Source: Ulva prolifera
Taxonomy: Eukaryota > Chlorophyta > Ulvophyceae > Ulvales > Ulvaceae
DNA: 64,000 nt
Direction: 5' to 3'
Assembly: GCA_023078555.1 (NCBI GenBank)
Contig: CM041196.1
Coordinates: 4,402,001 to 4,466,000 of the forward strand
Shown: one piece after another, positions 9,418 to 22,014 of the stretch
Layout: every line of letters starts with the position of its first letter
Numbering within the stretch: the stretch's first letter is position 1
Made by a program: the position numbers and the translations under genes
The notes under the pieces: generated by a model
The model's input: the letters and a program-made list of their open reading frames with translations, nothing else
Databases searched by the model: none
What the model was told of the DNA's origin: nothing

Positions 9418-12400
9418 ATGCAGGGCACCGTCCCGGCCGACCTGCGGGGCACGCTGCTGCGCAACGGACCCGGCAACTTTGAGTTCGGCGAGCAGCGCAT
9501 CTCGCACCCCTTCGACGGCGACGGCTTGATCTCTGCCTTCTCCTTCGACAGCGGCAGTGTCCTCATGCGCCGCAAGTTCGTGCGCACCAAGGCCATGAAG
9601 GACGAAATGGCCGCCCGTGCGCCCCTCCACCACTCTGTGACGACCACTGCCGCCGCAGCCTGCCGCACCCCAACTTCCGTCCACTCTGCACAGAGGCTCT
9701 GACCGCGACGCGTTTCGCGGTCCATGACTTGTGGCATATGCTGTGCTGAGATGTGTGCTGTGCGCTGTGTGCTGTGTGCTGTGAGCGAGTGTGTCGACCG
9801 TCGCGGACGCCGTGCAGAGCGGCTGCTGTACAAGGGCGCGTTCACCGTCGGGGACCCCTCGGGCAGCATCCTCGGACCGCTCGACCTGTCGGTGCGGCAG
9901 CCGGCGAATACAGGCGTGCTCGACTGGGCGGGGCGCGTGCTGGCGCTGTACGAGCGTGACCAGCCGCACGTGCTCGCAGACGACCTCGCCACCGCCGGCC
10001 GCTCCAACGTCGGCGTCTGGCAGGGTGCGCCGCCTCTGTGTTACAATTTCAATTGAATATGCCAAGCGCTGCCGCTCCCGTGCCATTTTCACACCTGGGC
10101 CCCCGTCTCCTTGTGTCTTGCGCGAGTCTACTCGACCACGACCCAGAACAGCACATCCTGGGAACCCTGAGATACTGGGACATGTGTACCACCCGAGGAA
10201 CGTGCGCACAGCTGACGGCACTTCAAGACAACCGCAATGCCACTCGCAGACATGGAAAGACGTCAAGGTCACACACGGACCCGTTGTACTCTGTGCTGGT
10301 GTGCAACGACGCTCACCTGTGCGGAACTCCTAAGTCTTGGAGGCGCACATCCAGCGCGAGACTTGCATGAAGATCGGGGTGTGCTACAGTAGGGGGGTTC
10401 GTGGTGCAGGGGGCGACAACATGGCGGCGCACTACCGCATCGCCCTCGAGGCCGACGGCAGCAAGCGCCTCGTCACCTTCAACTCCATCGAGCGCGGCGC
10501 CGACGCCGCCGTGAAGATCCTGGAGGTCGACGAGGACGGCCGCAAGGTGCGCCGCGCCGCGCTCCGGCCGCCGTGGCTACAAGTGCACAGATACATTCAC
10601 ACCTGACCCGATCCTGCGCAACGCTTGCACTGCCACTCCCGCCTTATGCGGTGCGCGCGGGATGCAGCGAGCCGGCAGCTTGCATGACTGAGATGGGGCC
10701 GCATTTTGTGTCTATAGGTGCACGAGACAGAGGTGACGTTGCCGGGGGCGGCGTTTGGCTTCTTCCATGACATCCTCGTCACCGACAACTACTACGTCCT
10801 CCCGGAGAACCCCATGAGCCTCGACCTCGTCAAGATGGTCACAAAGTACATGTTCGGCCGCGCCTGCATCGCCGAGTGCCTCTACCTCGACTCTGCCAAG
10901 CCGATGAAGGTGCCGCCCTCACGTTCCGCATGCTATGCGTGCTGCCCACGATGTGCGCAATGTGCATGCTGTGCGCGCTGCTTGTGGTCAGTATGCTGTG
11001 CGCGCTGTGCATGCTGTGCATGCTTTGCGCGCTGTGCATGGATTTCTCGATGTTTGTTTGCTGCACATGCTGTGCGTGCCATGCTGTGCGCACGCGAGCA
11101 GTTGGAGCAACTCAGCTGGGGCGGCTGGTGTGGTCGCTCTCAATGCGGGCCCCTGGTGGCTGCCTGCACGGCAGCAGCATGTTCCTGTAGCAGTGTTGCT
11201 GTGGTGGTTTGGGCGCCAAGCGCTGCTGCAGCATTATTACTCTCAAAGCCGCGTGTACTCCATCGCCCCCGCACTTTCCCCCGTCCCCCCCCCATAACCT
11301 CCATCCTGAGGCGCTCCCCCTGTTGACAGCTGGAAGGATACATGCGTACACGATTCGTCGCAGGGCTATTGCGGCATGCCTCTCAACAGCGGCGCCAAGT
11401 GCACTACGTCTCAGACCCCTTACAACCCTGTCCATGCACGCAGATCCACTGCATCCCGCGGCCCGGCAAGCGTGGCCGGCGGCGCGTCGTCTACGAGGCG
11501 GCCAACAAGTTCGCCTTCCACCACATCAACGCGTGGGAGGCTGAGGGCGACGCCATCGTCTTAGACACATGCGCCTCCGACTCCATCGACTTCTCGAAAA
11601 CCCTGGACTCAAACCCACTGCCAATGCTGCGCGACCGCTCCGCCAAGACGACACCGCGGCGGCTCGTGATGCGGGGGGGCAACCGCCGCGTGCAGGAGTA
11701 CGACATGGGGGTGAAGGCGTACACCGAGCTGCCGGCGCCGCTGCAGCCGGAGGTCACCGGGCGCCCCTACAGCCACTTCTTTGCTATGGTGCGTGCCTGC
11801 TATGGGAGAGCGGACTCCGGAGTTGTATGCCAGCAGACACACGCGACCACATACGTGGAGCATACAATTCAACGATCATGCATGCACTTGTTTGCGCGCA
11901 CGGACCTCTGCTCTCTGGCTTGCTGTTGCGTGTTTCTTGCCCTGTCAGAGTTCGCAGAGCAGAGGTTTTGAAGGCTGCCGCCTGAGGAGTTCGCGTGCTG
12001 CAGACCGGAAGGAGCGTGCCGAACCCTGACTCCCTACACAGCTTCGCGCAGAGCGTGTCCCGGATCGAGCTGCCGCCCTCCCTCGGCGTCGCCGAGCCCT
12101 TTGATTCCGCGGAAGTCAAGGTCACCGAGTACTACCCAGGTGCGCGCTGTGCGCTACGTGCTGTGTGCTACAACCAGCAGCAAGCAGAATCAGGCTGCGA
12201 CCTACATCGTGTTCAGACGCATCGCGCCTCTTGCATGCCAGGCCAGTCTGGCATGCATCAGCGTCACTCCCGAAACATGTGTCAATGTCATGATATAAGC
12301 AGCAGTGATCTTTGCGAGCAGCCTACCGTGCAGAAATATGCATGAGCGCGTTACCTGCAGAACTAGGTAGCGCTGCCTGCAGGTGACTATCGGTACTGCG

Positions 12401-12684
12401 GCGAGCCAATCTTTGTACCCAAGGCCAGCAGCTCCGGCGATGAAGCCGCGGACGGTGAGGGCTATGTGCTGACGCTTGTGTCTGACATACGGCCGGGCTG
12501 TGAGCGCACAACGTGGCTAGAGGTGCTGGACGCCGCCGACATCTCGGCGGGGCCGCTGGCCGCGATCGATATTGGCGACGCGCTCCCCCCCGGCCTCCAC
12601 GGCTCCTGGACAGACCGCGTGCTGCGTGCTGAGGAAGGTGAGGCGGTGCCCTGGCAGAACGATATTCGCGCCAACTTTCCCTGA
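9418..12684 (+). CDS. carotenoid cleavage oxygenase (RPE65/NCED family), seven exons, 505 aa
   Basis: Predicted non-haem iron enzyme that oxidatively cleaves a carotenoid or apocarotenoid. Exons 9418-9616, 9818-10024, 10410-10546, 10718-10909, 11444-11788, 12004-12139 and 12383-12684 total 1518 nt in frame. Donors are GTGCGC (four), GTGCCG and GTGCGT. Family landmarks in order: LRGTLLRNGPG near the N-terminus, FDGDG, then four His iron ligands at 143 (AAHYRI), 198 (FFHDILVT), 271 (FHHINAWE) and 478 (GLHGSW). All four ligands are present, so an active enzyme is likely; the substrate cannot be read. The start is uncertain: ATG at 9418 directly abuts the conserved region, yet GCATGCAG just before GGC is also a good acceptor, so an upstream exon carrying a transit peptide may exist. 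The intron before exon 5 is filled by a GTGCTGTGCG-like low-complexity run. A paralogous last exon lies at 6477. Confidence 0.88.
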
Positions 12685-14047
12685 TTGCTCTGCGCAAAAC
12701 CAACAGAGAGAAAGCAGTTTCCTGATTTGGAAAGATTCTCGGCAGGTGTGTCCTGCAGCGATTGGCCTGATGAACTGAGGTTCACCATGAAGTGGCTGGC
12801 GGAGGCCTCAGCACCGACAACACCCATGCACTGTGGGCCAAGCCCCGCACTACCATTTTTTCTGGCTGTGCAGCATTGCATTGGGTGAGGCAACCGGCAG
12901 CCCGAGGGTGGGCCACTTTCATGATTGAATTTGCTTTGCATGTCAATTACGTGATACCGTCTATGGATGTGTGTTCGTGCTTTCCTTTGCAGCGTTTTCC
13001 ATGAGCTCTGATGAGCGATTTTCTGCGCCTAACAGCATCTCTGTGTGAAAGTAAACGTCAACAGTGACACAGCTAGGGCTGGTGGCTCCATGTATCAGTC
13101 GAGAGTTTGCGGGTGTGTGCACATTCATAGTCATGGCTGGAGGCCCCTGTGTGGGAGGGAATGTTGGCAGTTGACACTGGCCCCAGTGCACCTTGACAGT
13201 GTAGAGTGTAACAGTAAAGCAGTCCACTCACATTGGTCTGTCTGAATGATGTCTGATGCAAGCACCTCTGCCGTGATGCCTCCCATTCACACAGACAGCT
13301 CAGCGCAGGTTTGAGCACAGGTTCATGTTGTTGCCCGTCTGACTTGAAGCCTCGGCACCGTGGGGATGGCTGCATGCTGCACAACAAACAAGGAGAGGCC
13401 GTGGGTACTGCCGGTCTCAAACAACCTGTATACCACACATAAAACACCGGGTCTCAGTATCAGCAGACTTCACATAATGCCGCGTTGTGTTCAGGCAACG
13501 CAGCAGCCTCCTACACTTGCTTCTGCTAAATCAAGTTGCCCATGAAGCCGACCATCACGTGGTGTCATACACCACACCGTTCACATCAATGTTGAGCTCA
13601 TACTCTGATTCTTACTTCACGCTGTCATGGACACACCAGTCATGTGCAGCATTATTCGGGGCGCGACCATACCCCGGGAGTCACCACATTCAAACACTTA
13701 TGCCGGTCGCTGCTGCTACCATCTCAAAAACTCATGCTTCTGCAGGCAGTCATGTGCCGGCCGAACATACTTCACTCAGGATTGATGGGAGACTGGCCCA
13801 ACTACGCACGGGCCACTCGACTGCATGCTTATCACAGCACACAGCCTTCCCTGCTGTGCCATCAGCAGCCATCGGCACCAGCAGCCCATGCATACGAAGA
13901 ACGGCCTACCCCATGAACACGTCATCACCGCTAATTCTCCGCTCGCCAAAAACATACAAACAGATTGGCGTACCAATATTCAGGCGGGCCCATCTGCCCC
14001 ACCAAAAAACATGCTTGCTTCAGCAACTCACTCGTCGCTCATCTTGC
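12685..14047. other. 3' flank between the oxygenase and PIG-A genes (convergent)
   Basis: No coding sequence supported. The neighbouring genes converge here, so this should hold both 3' UTRs. TGTAA occurs at about 13207, over 500 nt after the oxygenase stop, so its use as poly(A) signal is doubtful. Confidence 0.4.
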
Positions 14048-17000
14048 TCACGTTTCGACTGTCGCTCTCGGCCGCCGCAGCTGCGGGGCGCGCTCGATAC
14101 CGTCCTCCGGGTCAAGCAGCCGCACAACCCACAGCCACAGCATGTCGAGGACGGAGAAGGCCGTGGTGAGGAGGCCAAAGACGCGGCCGCACGCGAGCAG
14201 CCGCGGCAGGCGCGGCCGAAGCGCTCCGCTGTGGGGCTGCTGCACGGCGTCCGCGTACACGACCTCCGTGCGGCGCGCAACGTCTTGCCAGCTGTACATC
14301 CCGGACACCTACGCCCAGCACGCGAGCATCAGCAGGGTGCGTGGAGGAGCCGCTGTAGCAGTCCAGTATTGCGGCCGGTGTACCGCTGTATCACCGCTCA
14401 TTACCACTGGGTCACAACGTGCATGGACCGAGTGGAATCGCGGCAATGCCACAGCCGCGCGGGTGCTGCGGCACTTGCGCAGCGCTCTGCGGTGACGATG
14501 ACAGCAGCAGCCATGTCTGTGTGATGTCAACGGCAGGACCGGGGATGTGCAGAGGGGGTGGTGGGGGGTGCGCACGCGCTCATGCTGCGCCTGGCGGTCG
14601 ATGGGGGAGCGGCGGACGCGGCGGACCGCGGCGGCGACGGCGTCGATGATGGCCTGGGGCTCGGGCTCGGCGAGGATGCAGAGGTCCCGCGGCAGCACCT
14701 CCGGCACGCCACCGACGTTGGTGCTCGTCACAAGCAGCCCGGCCGCCGCCGCCTCGAGGATCGCCATGCAGAAGGCTTCCGTCAGGCTGGTGTTGAGGAA
14801 GATGTCCCCTGCAGACCGCACACGGGCTGGGAACGCCGCACAAGAACGCAGACACAAGAAGCTGTCACACCACCGGAGTTGTCAATGTCCGAATGGACAT
14901 GGCTATATATTCATGCATACACACATGCTACAATGCTATTGTGCTCCGTGCGGGGCTTCAATCTTTGGCTGGCATCACCGGCAGAGCTGTGGTACGTGCC
15001 CGTGCCCGGCCTAGTGCCATGAACGAGTGAGTGGATTTGCGAATGGATTCCTGGCAACGGCCCGATGCCAGGCCTTTGTCGTTTGTAACTACAAACATGC
15101 AAGAAGGCATGATCTAGACATTTGAAGACCTGGAGCGCTGTGACGATGGCGTGTCACTTGGCAGACATGAACAGCGGGATGGCGCGCAGGCATGCGCACC
15201 GTGCGTGGGGCCGGCAGCCGGTGCGGCAGTCATGTGCGGCAGCTGGGGCAGCGGCGGGGGGGGGGGGGGGGGGGGCGTACCCTGGACGAGGAGGTCGCGG
15301 ACGGCGGCGGCGCGGACACTGCCGACGAGGCGCACGCGGCCGCCGAGGCCGCACCTGCGCACCATGTCTTCGAGGTCACCGCGCTTCGGGCCGTCGCCGC
15401 CGATGAGGAAGCGCAGGCACGGGTGCCGCCGGCACAGCTCCGGGATCGCGGCAACTTGTAGGTCGACGCCCTTGCGGTACACGAGCCGGCTGAGCAGCAC
15501 CACCCTGTATGATGTGCAGCTGTACGCATGGGGGGCAGAGGGCGAGCGCGGGCACCGGTGATGCCGTGTGGTGCGTGTGCCAGGCGGCGTGCATGGATGG
15601 GTCACAGAGGCACAGGGCCGGCGGTGGCATTGTTGCCTGCGCTAGGACCGGCTTGGAGCGCAGGCGACACAGTGCCGCGAGCGGCGGCCGTCGTGGCCTC
15701 CCCCTCTGCACCGAGTCCTGCCACACACCACATCCAATTTTGGTTTCATTCGGCTGCTCTTACTAGCACCAGCCTGTGGGCCGATATGCCGTGAAACAGG
15801 GGCCTGCGCAGCCATCACATCAAAATGCCGCACGGTGAGCAAGCATCAGCCCCATGCTGCAGAAGCGGTGGGTGGGTGGCTCACCGCCGCGTCTCGTGAC
15901 CGCGGTGCCAGGCACAAACACAAAGGAGCGGCGCGGCGCGGCGCGCACGTGATGGTGTCTTCAGGCGCAGCCGGCCGCGGGAACGGCCGGAAGCGCATCA
16001 TGTCAATCGCGTTGGGCACGACAAACACGCGCGCCGGCGGCACCCCAGCACGCAGCACGGTGTTCTCCTTGCTGGTGTGCGACACGCAGACGACGGCCTG
16101 GACGTCGCACAGCGTCCACTTGAGGAGCTTGTTGGTGCAGATGCTGGCGGCGTCGGCGAAGCCGAAGAGGGAGTGGTCGGTGAAGACGACGGGCAGGCCG
16201 AGGGTGCGGGCGTGCAGCGCCGCCTCGTTGCCGAGCACCGAGAATGCCTGGTGGGCATGCACCTGCACGCGTGCCGCAAGGGGTGGCGCATCTGCCACCA
16301 CCATGCAGCGCATTCGTAGAGGACCTGGTGGCAACATGTGTATCATGATGTGTACACGGCGTGAGCGCCGATGTGCAGGGAATGCGGAGACGCGAGAGAA
16401 TGAAGCGAATGTAGACTCGGACGCTGTAGGCTCATACACTTTCAGCTGTGCTCTCTGCCCCGACTCTGCCATGGCGGCGACAGGGCCAGGCGGGCTGGGC
16501 TACATCATTGGCACACGCCTCTGTGCTGTCGGACTGATGAGGCTTGCATGTTCGCAAGAGCTGGGTACATCTTTCAGGCCCGCATTCGCACAGGCTTGCT
16601 GGGTGGGTGCCTTGCACAGCCACAGCCACTACTGCCCTGGCCATGTTCACATGCGCACATGTAGCCACGCGCACACTGAAAGCAGTATGAATGTCAAGCA
16701 AACTTGCATTTACTCAGCCATGGCACCATTAGACCTTGCTTCCGGATGGACGGGACCACATGCCGTGCGTGAGGTTTGCCATCGCCTGATGCCTCATCTG
16801 TGGGGGAGTGGGTGGTGGCTCCTGGGCTGCCCGCTGAAGCTGTTTGTGCTTGCTCGGCAAGCACACGCAGTAGCGCCGTGATGCCTGTGCACGGGATATG
16901 CAGAGTGCGCTGTGAGGAATAGTGGTATGCAAGAGCACAGCGGCGAGGCGCCGCCCTGCCGCCCTGCCACCCTGCCGCCCTGCCGCCCTGCGCCTGCGTT

Positions 17001-18161
17001 CAAAGTGACGCTGAGGCGCGGACACGCTCACAGCTGCAGAGCGGCGGATGGCCGGCACCGTGATGGAGCTGCGGGCGTGGCAGAGACTGGCCATGGGAGG
17101 CCAAGATGTGTGCGGCGCATGGTCGCTGGAACATGGGGGTGGGGACGAGGAATCGTGGCGCCCCGGGGGGCGCAGGTGGTCGATGCTGTTGGCCGCAGTC
17201 GGTGCACTGGGCGAGCAGGGCAGTGGCGCAGGACAAGATAGTTGTTTCACTGGTAGCACGACTGTGTCGTGCCGCAAGCGCTTCACGCAGCTACGCGCAC
17301 CTGGTGGCTGAGGGCGCTGGGGCAGTGTTGATATGCTCGAGACGCTTGTAGCGTGTTGTTGCATTGCATGTGAGTAGACGGTGCAAGAGGTCAGCACTGA
17401 GCTGGTCGAACGGGAAGCAGCTAGCTTCTGCCGGACACAGAGATGTCGAAGATGTGCACGAAGAGATGCTGGCAGGATTGTGGACAGGTAACCGTGTTGC
17501 AATGCTCACCACAATGCTCACCACGTCACTCATGAGGCTGACCATGTGAGGCAGGGTGGTCTGCATGGACTCCCTGGAATGGCAGCAAGAAGCTCAGCGA
17601 GTAACCGGGACAGGGCTGCTTAAAGTGTTGCAGATATTTTCAGCAAGGTATGGAGCACACCAGCTGTATATCCTCTCGGATGATGATGCATCGAAGCAGG
17701 CGGAATGCTCCAAAGAGGGTGGGCGCTGTGGCACTAGCGTAAATGTCACGTCGCGGGATATAGTATACCTGTGGCAGTATCAGGGCTCAGGCACACCATG
17801 CCACGATGCTGGTGGTCGCCGTGTGGGAGCAGAAATAGCGATGCACTGGCCGTAGTGCAAGAAGGCCTTGTACGTTTCAAAGCCCAAACATGTTCTGTTT
17901 GGGGTAGGCAGGACATCAGTAGCTGCTACGTCGCATGCTTACCTTCAGACCATTGGTCAGGTAACGAACACCAGTCCTGTTGCCATAAGCATGTGTCATG
18001 ACAACAACATGGTGCCCGGTGTCGAGCAGGCACTGAGACAGGTTATAGACATGGCTCTCGACACCCCCCACATTAGGGAAGAAGAAGTCGGTGACAATGA
18101 GGATTCGTCTTGCAGTTCTTTTGGCATGTGTCTCAGTCTCTTCATTGATTGTTTCGATCAT
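14048..18161 (-). CDS. PIGA: PIG-A, catalytic subunit of GPI-GlcNAc transferase
   Basis: Family 4 glycosyltransferase (GT-B fold) that transfers GlcNAc from UDP-GlcNAc to phosphatidylinositol on the cytosolic face of the ER, the first step of GPI-anchor synthesis. Six exons: 18161-17943, 17768-17661, 16262-15949, 15504-15281, 14808-14576, 14308-14048, together 452 codons plus stop (human is 484). Visible landmarks: [15 protein letters not shown] and [13 protein letters not shown] in exon 1; HAHQAFS and [10 protein letters not shown] in exon 3; [19 protein letters not shown] and IGGDGPKR in exon 4; [20 protein letters not shown] (the EX7E-type donor-binding region) and VGGVPEVLP in exon 5; [13 protein letters not shown] and a C-terminal hydrophobic segment ([20 protein letters not shown]) matching the family's single membrane anchor in exon 6. 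Donors are GTAAGC, GTGTGC, GTGCGC, GTACGC and GTGCGC. The only Met before the conserved region gives the start. It is divergent from the B55 gene. Confidence 0.95.
15256..15275. repeat. run of 20 G (C20 on the PIG-A coding strand)
   Basis: Twenty consecutive G on the plus strand. On the minus strand this is a C run starting within a few bases of the GTACGC donor of the fourth PIG-A intron. Confidence 0.85.
16946..16992. repeat. 8-nt tandem repeat in a PIG-A intron
   Basis: About five tandem copies of an 8-nt GCCGCCCT-like unit within the second PIG-A intron. Simple-sequence repeat; it explains the spurious open frames at this position. Confidence 0.6.
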
Positions 18162-18865
18162 GTGGCAGACGCGCTCTGCGTCCGTAATGTCTAAAGACCG
18201 CCGGCAAGCGATCTACACAATCTTTGGCGACACATACATTAGCATCCCTAACACTATCTTTCTGCATCAGCAGTCAGCTCACTCCCGGCGGAATGCTGCG
18301 ACAATCGCCTCCGATTCAACTCGTACGCATCACACATGGTCTTGCCCGCGATTCCTGTCGCAAGTGTCGAGGCAGGCCTGCGTACGCAGCCATCTTTGAC
18401 TGTAAAGCTTGACAAGAACCATTCCGATCCAGGCCGCGCGCAGGGGGTGAAGGTGCTGGAAATAACACCGCCATGTGGCTACCGGAGACTACGTTGACAC
18501 ATCATGGCGCAAAATACGGGCACACCAGCGACGTTGAGTATTCAAAAAATTGATCAAGCGGAATTTTCCACGGTGTTCAATCTGTCCTGTATACATCGGG
18601 ACAGAAGATGTTTACTTCGTATCACAATTGTATGCGTCCCGGCATTGCAGTCTGATGTGATACGAGGTGATCTGTAAGCTGAAGTGTTTTTGCCTGTTTA
18701 TGGTGAGGGGGCTTGTGGCTAAGCTGCCCGGATGCGTGGTCTGGATAAAGCAGTTTTAGCGCACGTCGAGCGGCCATCGCCACGACAGCAATGGCTAGGA
18801 TAACAGATGAAGTTCAGTCGAACGAGGGCATTGCGCTTGGAAATGTTACACAGGTCGCATTGCCA
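18162..18865. promoter_or_regulatory. divergent intergenic region between PIG-A and PP2A-B55
   Basis: About 700 bp separate the start codons of two genes transcribed away from each other, so both promoters must lie here or in unseen 5' exons. No TATA box or other motif could be assigned. The last 75 bp are open in the B55 frame and may be coding if B55 starts at the ATG at 18791. Confidence 0.4.
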
Positions 18866-21800
18866 ATGGAATGGCACTTCTTGCAGTGCTTTGGCCAGCC
18901 CAATGCCGCGGAGATGGCTCCCAACGGTGCGTTTACATGCCACAACTGCGCCTCTAGCCATTCGAAGGCACAGATACTCGACTGCAGTATCGAACTAGTG
19001 TCTGTCATACGTGAGGGCGTGCTGCATGCACAGCCCACGCTGTTGATGAATCGATTTTGTCATTTGACATGGCGTCCAAGCACTGTGGTGCATATTCCGG
19101 CACACCCACGACTTTGCATGCTTATAACTGCGTAACATTATCATAGCATTGGACGTGTCCAATCGCATGCTCGGCATGTATCTGCGCGCCAACTGACGTT
19201 CACGCAGCACAGCGGTCAACTGCAGACATGGCGTGGATCGCTACGGGGGGTGCCTGCATACTCAATATCTGAATGTATCACGGTTAACATGCAGCTGACT
19301 TGCTATCGGCACTGAAGTTCAACCACAGTGGAGAGTACCTGGCTACTGGAGACAAGGGCGGACGTATTGTCCTTCTACAGCAAACAGAAGGTTCTAATGT
19401 GCGGAGAATTTTGATTGCGGTTAAATATGATGAATAACAATAGTTGAGGCTATCGTCATCGAGCGGTTTTGTGAATCTCATTGTGCAAACATCACAGTGC
19501 ATGCTGCCACCGGCCAAGGCTTGCTGTTGCAGCACCACTTCATCGATTGTCATGACAGGAGCAGCAATGATGCGAAATGATATGTTACACTTCTAGGTTT
19601 GCTTACCTGCATTCAGTGAGTGGAGACTGGACAGTTCTGTACAGGCACAGCAGCCGCGACCAGAAACTCCAGAAGATGGCAGATGGATGCTGCCCATGGA
19701 GTTCCATTACCTGACTGAGTTCCAAGCACACCAGCCAGACTTTGACTACCTCAAGTCCATTGAGATCCCCGAGCGAATCAATTCCATATCATGGCTTCAG
19801 AACTGTGGCAGCACGCACATGCTGTTCTCTGCGAATGATAAGCAGGTCAAGCTATGGAAGGTATGCCCCTGTGTGATGTGCCCCTAGAATATTTAGCAAG
19901 GCATCGCGTGCCCCTGCAATGTCTCTGACATGTTCACCGTTGCTGCGAGCTCCTGTTGTCATCGGAACACATGCTGTCTGACGCGCACACATTTTCTCTG
20001 TGACCTCTGCTGGCATGTATTATTGTTGCCTCACATGTTTAGACAGTCACCGGACAGGGTTGTGCCCAGTCATATGAGCATGCTCTGGCCACGCATGAGC
20101 AGCGTGGCATGTGAGTGTGCATGGTAGAATCAATCTGAACGTCCGCATCCTGCGCATTTGCGAATTCTCTGGTATCCCACTCTCAGCTGATTTTGAGGAC
20201 GCGGATGACAGACTGAAGTCGCTGTGTTATCGCCTTGACTTGAGAGTGGTTTTCGGCTGTAGATATACGAGCGCAGTGTGGCCAATGTTGCCAATTACAA
20301 CCACGGCAACATGCCCTCATCCAACAGCACGATGGATGCGCCTCTGCGGGTGCCACAGCTGCGGGTGCCGCGGGTTGTCCACTCCACCCGGTCGCTCGAG
20401 GCGCGCTGCAAGCGCTCCTATGACGCCAACGCCCACCTGTACTTCATCAACAGCGTCTCTGCCAGTCCCGATCAAGGCACCTTCATCAGCGCAGACGACC
20501 TGTGCATCCACCTGTGGAACCTGGAGCATGATGACGGCAACCAGATCATACTAGACATGCGCCCAGTTGACCAGGACTACTCTGCTGTGTGCTCCTGTCG
20601 ACAGTGCTTTGTTGCCTGCATGACATGTCATTCTGGCATGGCGCTTTCGTGGCCTGTGATGTAGTCTGCATGCCCAGTCGTGGCATCAGTTCCTTAGGCG
20701 ATGTGCATTTGTTTTCATGTTGGTGTGTCTGACTTTACAGCTCGATGCACGTGCAGCCGGTCCACGTCATAACATCTGCGGCGTTTCACCCCTCCCACGG
20801 TGACCTCCTGGCCTATTCAACCTCCAAAACTGTGCTCTCTGTCATGGACTTGCGGCAAAAAGACATATGTGGAGACCAGGCGATCACCTTCCAACAACCC
20901 GTACAGGTCTGTGCTTTCCACGCCCGATCCTTCCACAAACAGCAGTATTGATGCTGTCGCCTGCTTGACATCCAAGAACTACCAGCGTCCATGTACTGGC
21001 ATCCGCGTACCAGCATCCATGTACCAGCGTATGTGTACAGAGACACAGTCTGCGCTCAAATGTGACTCTGGTTCTGCGTGATCCTGCCACCGGTACGTCG
21101 CTGCAGAGTCCAGCTGCAGGCATGCTTATGCAGTACAGGTAGCTTCACAAGAGCATCATAGTGTGCTTGCAGAATGGGCCCAATGCGTCGTTCGCGGAGC
21201 TCGTCGCCGCGCCGAGCAGCTTCGAGCTCGCCCGCGACGGTGTCCATGCTGTGACCCGAGACTACATGCATGCGTGCCTCTGGGACGTGCGCTCCCACAA
21301 GAAGCCCGTGACCGTCTTCCCCGTGCACGACCACCTGCGGGACCGCTTGATGGATGTCTACGACAATGAGGCCATCTTTGACCGCCTCGGCTGCTCGATC
21401 AGCCCCGACGGCCAGAACGTCGTGGCGGGCACGTACGGCGAGGTCGCGGTGTTCAGCGCCGCGGCGCCAGAGTCGTCCACGCTGCGCACGTGCGTCAGCC
21501 CGACAGCGATCAATGTGCGCCCTTGCCTGCCCTCGCCCCCACCGCTGCCTGCCGCCCGCTCTCGCTCTGCCCTGGCCGCGCCAGAAGCGTGGCAGCTACC
21601 GTCAACCTGCAGCTGTGTGTTGACGTTTGCTCAGTGGTCTGTACACAGTCTCACTGAATCAAGTTACTGGAAGATTTGATGCCGGGCTCTGTTCGACCGA
21701 TGAGTCGTCAATGTCCGCAATCCCCCCCTGAGGTGCCAACTCGGGCTCCAGTGCTGCCTTTCTGGGACTCCTGTGGAGGCTGACTGACATACGACATTGG

Positions 21801-22014
21801 TGGGACATGACCGTGGCGCACATTGGAGAACAGAGACCTTAAATGTGAAGTTGCCGTGGCTGTGCAGGGGCTGTCAGCGCGGCCCGACGAGTACCCGGGG
21901 TCGTTCAAGTGGAAGGTCGAGAACGTTGCGTGGCACCCAACGCGGCCCCTCGTCGTCGCGACGGCCCTCAACTCCCTCTTCACCTTCTGTGCGCGCCCCG
22001 CTGCGCCAGCGTGA
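18866..22014 (+). CDS. PP2A regulatory subunit B (B55/PR55), WD40 protein, seven exons
   Basis: Seven-bladed WD-repeat subunit that directs the PP2A catalytic/scaffold dimer to substrates. Exons 18866-18926, 19295-19398, 19645-19860, 20263-20588, 20741-20906, 21173-21489 and 21834-22014 join in frame to 456 codons plus stop (family 440-510). Conserved segments appear in the known order: WHFLQCFG; LKFNHSGEYLATGDKGGRIV; FDYLKSIEIPERINSISWL with SANDKQVKLWK; YDANAHLYFINSVSAS and ISADDLCIHLWNL; VITSAAFHP; VHAVTRDYMHACLWDV with VHDHLRDRLMDVYDNEAIFD; and the last blade VENVAWHPTRP. Donors are GTGCGT, GTGCGG, GTATGC, GTGCTC, GTCTGT and GTGCGT. The start could instead be the in-frame ATG at 18791. 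The last residues are less sure: the frame reads through a GTGCGC site to a stop, whereas homologues end soon after the last strand, so a final small exon is possible. Compared with animal proteins the loop before the last blade is short and the segment after KLWK differs. Confidence 0.92.

Noticed and set aside
8812-9702. 296-codon frame as a complete oxygenase N-terminus
   Set aside because: Only the part from about 9418 matches the family; upstream residues are unlike any oxygenase and the end runs past a GTGCGC donor at 9617.
14309-14857. 182-codon minus-strand frame read as a separate short glycosyltransferase
   Set aside because: It is exon 5 of PIG-A read through its GTGCGC donor; splicing to the exon at 14308 restores the conserved C-terminus.
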